Shown: piece by piece, positions 63,901-64,000 of the stretch
Layout of the letters: the number at the start of each line of letters is the position of its first letter
Position numbering within the stretch: the first letter of the stretch is position 1
From: Pegoplata infirma
Lineage: Eukaryota; Arthropoda; Insecta; Diptera; Anthomyiidae
Length of the DNA: 64,000 nucleotides
Reading direction: 5' to 3'
NCBI GenBank assembly: GCA_963921195.1
Contig: OY992540.1
Location: 78,109,337-78,173,336, forward strand
Program-made: the position numbers and the translations under genes
Notes under the pieces: model-generated
Seen by the model: only the letters and a program-made list of their open reading frames with translations
What the model was told of the DNA's origin: nothing
Databases searched by the model: none

Positions 63901-64000
63901 TCTTGTATGTTATCGAAAAACTTTCTATGTTATCGAAAACACATCACGTTAGATAACTTTCGCGTTCTCCTTTTTTTTATAACAATTTTGTATTCTAACG

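Overview
This 64 kb window is non-coding DNA from a eukaryotic genome, most likely a schizophoran fly (calyptrate or blowfly type; inference). It is strongly A+T rich and almost every open frame is short and explained by a repeat. About ten sequences belong to the dipteran DINE-1/INE-1/mini-me group (Helentron-like). They have a head hairpin around 'accctccac...gagggtata', a short (TA)n run, a (GTCY)n microsatellite, and a 3' hairpin followed by CTTGTTT. I see no bacterial, phage or CRISPR content. The confident host features are one intact tRNA-Ser(AGA) gene (6599-6679, minus) and, less surely, a first coding exon of ten codons with a splice donor (48736-48765, plus), preceded by a comparatively repeat-poor stretch. 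The window may therefore be mainly the intergenic or first-intron region of one large gene on the plus strand.

Layout. 1-10.1 kb: fragments of Helentron-like DNA, a 39-bp perfect inverted repeat (1-39 and 9222-9260), an 8-bp-TSD MITE, foldback elements and the tRNA gene. 10.1-21.2 kb: an RSS-like 5-bp-TSD element (10158-10997), a TIR element holding an 86-codon open frame, DINE copies, a 1 kb palindrome and a hAT-type element with AATCCCGGGATT arrays and tRNA-like modules. 21.2-33.3 kb: DINE copies around a 3.9 kb 5-bp-TSD element (25390-29335), itself inside a Harbinger-type MITE, and a hAT-type element (30414-32590) holding two further MITEs, three tRNA-like modules and a mariner-like transposase relic. 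33.3-48 kb: T-rich arrays, a second AATCCC-type hAT element, a nested DINE-in-DINE locus with an intact sister copy beside it, then quieter DNA leading to the candidate exon. 49-60 kb: a degenerate 'TCTCAGATTCTGAGACATTTTTCGTATAGAAAA' type satellite (named by motif only), punctuated by TTA-flanked Harbinger-type MITEs, a duplicated 0.24 kb segment that supplies an empty site, and a 9-bp-TSD Mutator-like MITE. 60-64 kb: a hAT-type element full of CACTCA motifs, a near-perfect palindrome, a GAAATAAGTCCCA minisatellite and a palindromic GGTACC/GCGCC array cut by the window end.

The main result is a set of non-autonomous DNA transposons whose boundaries and target-site duplications (TSDs) can be read directly: 8-bp TSDs (hAT type), 9-bp (Mutator type), 5-bp with CACAGTG ends (Transib type), TTA (PIF/Harbinger type) and TA with CAC...GTG ends. 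The most interesting is 10158-10997, where both ends carry the V(D)J recombination-signal heptamer, a 23-bp spacer and a nonamer-like A-rich block. A second pattern is that most tRNA-like (Pol III A-box/B-box) modules lie inside these TIR elements. Superfamily names rest on TSD length and termini only; no transposase was identified except one short relic.
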